Below the pieces are notes generated by a model. That model was given only the letters and a program-made list of their open reading frames with translations, had not been told where the DNA came from and made no database searches. Below, piece by piece: positions 43,291 through 43,656 of a DNA stretch of 43,656 bases. The first letter of the stretch is position 1. Each line of letters opens with the position of its first letter. Both the position numbers and the translations under genes were made by a program. Source of the DNA: Mycoplasma sp. CSL7475-4 (GTDB lineage Bacteria; Bacillota_I; Bacilli_A; Mycoplasmatales; Metamycoplasmataceae); NCBI RefSeq assembly GCF_024834065.1, contig NZ_JANUYA010000007.1, positions 1-43,656 of the forward strand. The letters are read 5' to 3'.

Positions 43291-43522
43291 TTCATTTTTA
43301 TCAGCCACAACCAACATTAAACAATCAAAACAGATAGAAAATCAAAACAAATTAATAAGACAAAAGTAATGTTATCAAACTGTTATACAAGTAAATTCTA
43401 AATAAAATTTTAGAAAAAATTAAGGTTGTCAGACACACCTAATCAAAAGATTTTTAAATTCGTGGTCAACATGATTATTAAATTTAAAAATAGACACGAT
43501 ATTCAATAATATATGTCTGCTT
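43291..43522. other. Non-coding stretch before the rRNA terminator
   Basis: No gene seen. TTCTAAA/TTTAGAA forms a small inverted repeat near 43395-43414. A GC-richer AAGGTTGTCAGACACACCT lies near 43421-43440 and can fold weakly. Confidence 0.5.
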
Positions 43523-43562
43523 AAAAAAAATAAAAAAAAAATACTCCGTGTGGAGCGTGTTC
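43523..43562 (-). terminator. Terminator of the rRNA operon
   Basis: CTCC (43544-43547) and GGAG (43552-43555) form the stem, with a long T-run on the minus strand (plus-strand A-run 43523-43541). It lies about 60 nt beyond the 23S 3' end. The TTTTCAGAGAAC sequence between them is typical of rRNA processing stems in Firmicutes and mollicutes. Confidence 0.75.
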
Positions 43563-43618
43563 TCTGAAAACTGAATAGTAAATTTTAAAACTCATTGAAA
43601 TGTATAAAATACACATTA

Positions 43619-43656
43619 CTTTTAAACCTATCGATTTATTAGTATTGGTCAGCTCA
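43619..43656 (-). rRNA. rrl: 23S ribosomal RNA, 3' end (rest outside window)
   Basis: On the minus strand the last bases read TGAGCTGACCAATACTAATA and then ATCGATAGGTTTAAA. That matches the conserved 3' terminal segment of bacterial 23S rRNA (GAGCTGACCxATACTAAT ... TCGA). The exact mature end, near 43619, is estimated. The 5S gene is not seen immediately downstream, in keeping with the split rRNA genes of many mycoplasmas. Confidence 0.9.

Overview
The window is AT-rich mollicute DNA that uses UGA for tryptophan. Almost every long gene (rpsB, tsf, pcrA, asnS, mgtE, atpA, atpB and others) stays open only if in-frame TGA is read as Trp. Gene content (hominis/bovis-type Mycoplasma: prolipoproteins with short lipoboxes, a MilA-like giant lipase, single-TM diadenylate cyclase, complete F1Fo operon, 23S rRNA end at the right edge) suggests the Metamycoplasma/Mycoplasmopsis (M. 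hominis/M. bovis) side of the genus. I cannot name a species.

Left accessory end (1-3.4 kb): the 3' part of a gene with a PD-(D/E)XK nuclease-like domain, then a foreign-looking DUF4143-type ATPase flanked by 26-bp near-perfect direct repeats, then a tiny remnant that looks like the start of a Firmicute phage tape-measure gene, then a mycoplasma membrane protein on the minus strand. Core block (3.7-8.5 kb): rnpB, an alpha/beta hydrolase, rpsB-tsf with a structured leader, a small hypothetical gene and a DegV protein.

Minus-strand housekeeping block (8.5-18.2 kb): reading from the right, a small membrane protein - cdaM - mgtE, then asnS - glycosyltransferase - RDD protein - pcrA - a 545-residue membrane protein with the layout of a degenerate GGDEF-EAL protein. 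Many of these genes overlap or abut, so they are probably co-transcribed. Plus-strand block (18.4-33 kb): dCMP deaminase with a palindrome across its start, a candidate small RNA with C-rich loops, a 3027-residue SGNH hydrolase carrying roughly 310-residue tandem repeats, a UPF0154 protein and three lipoproteins, two of them histidine-rich paralogues.

Minus-strand ATP synthase operon (33-39.9 kb): atpI-like, B, E, F, H, A, G, D, C in the classical order, almost without spacers. Right end (39.9-43.66 kb): a region that folds as a large structured RNA on the minus strand (not recognised), a CDP-alcohol phosphatidyltransferase with a worn active-site motif, a lipoprotein whose promoter spacer is a 16-T tract (a phase-variation architecture), a second unidentified small RNA, a 1 kb stretch of decayed gene remnants, and the 3' end of a 23S rRNA on the minus strand.
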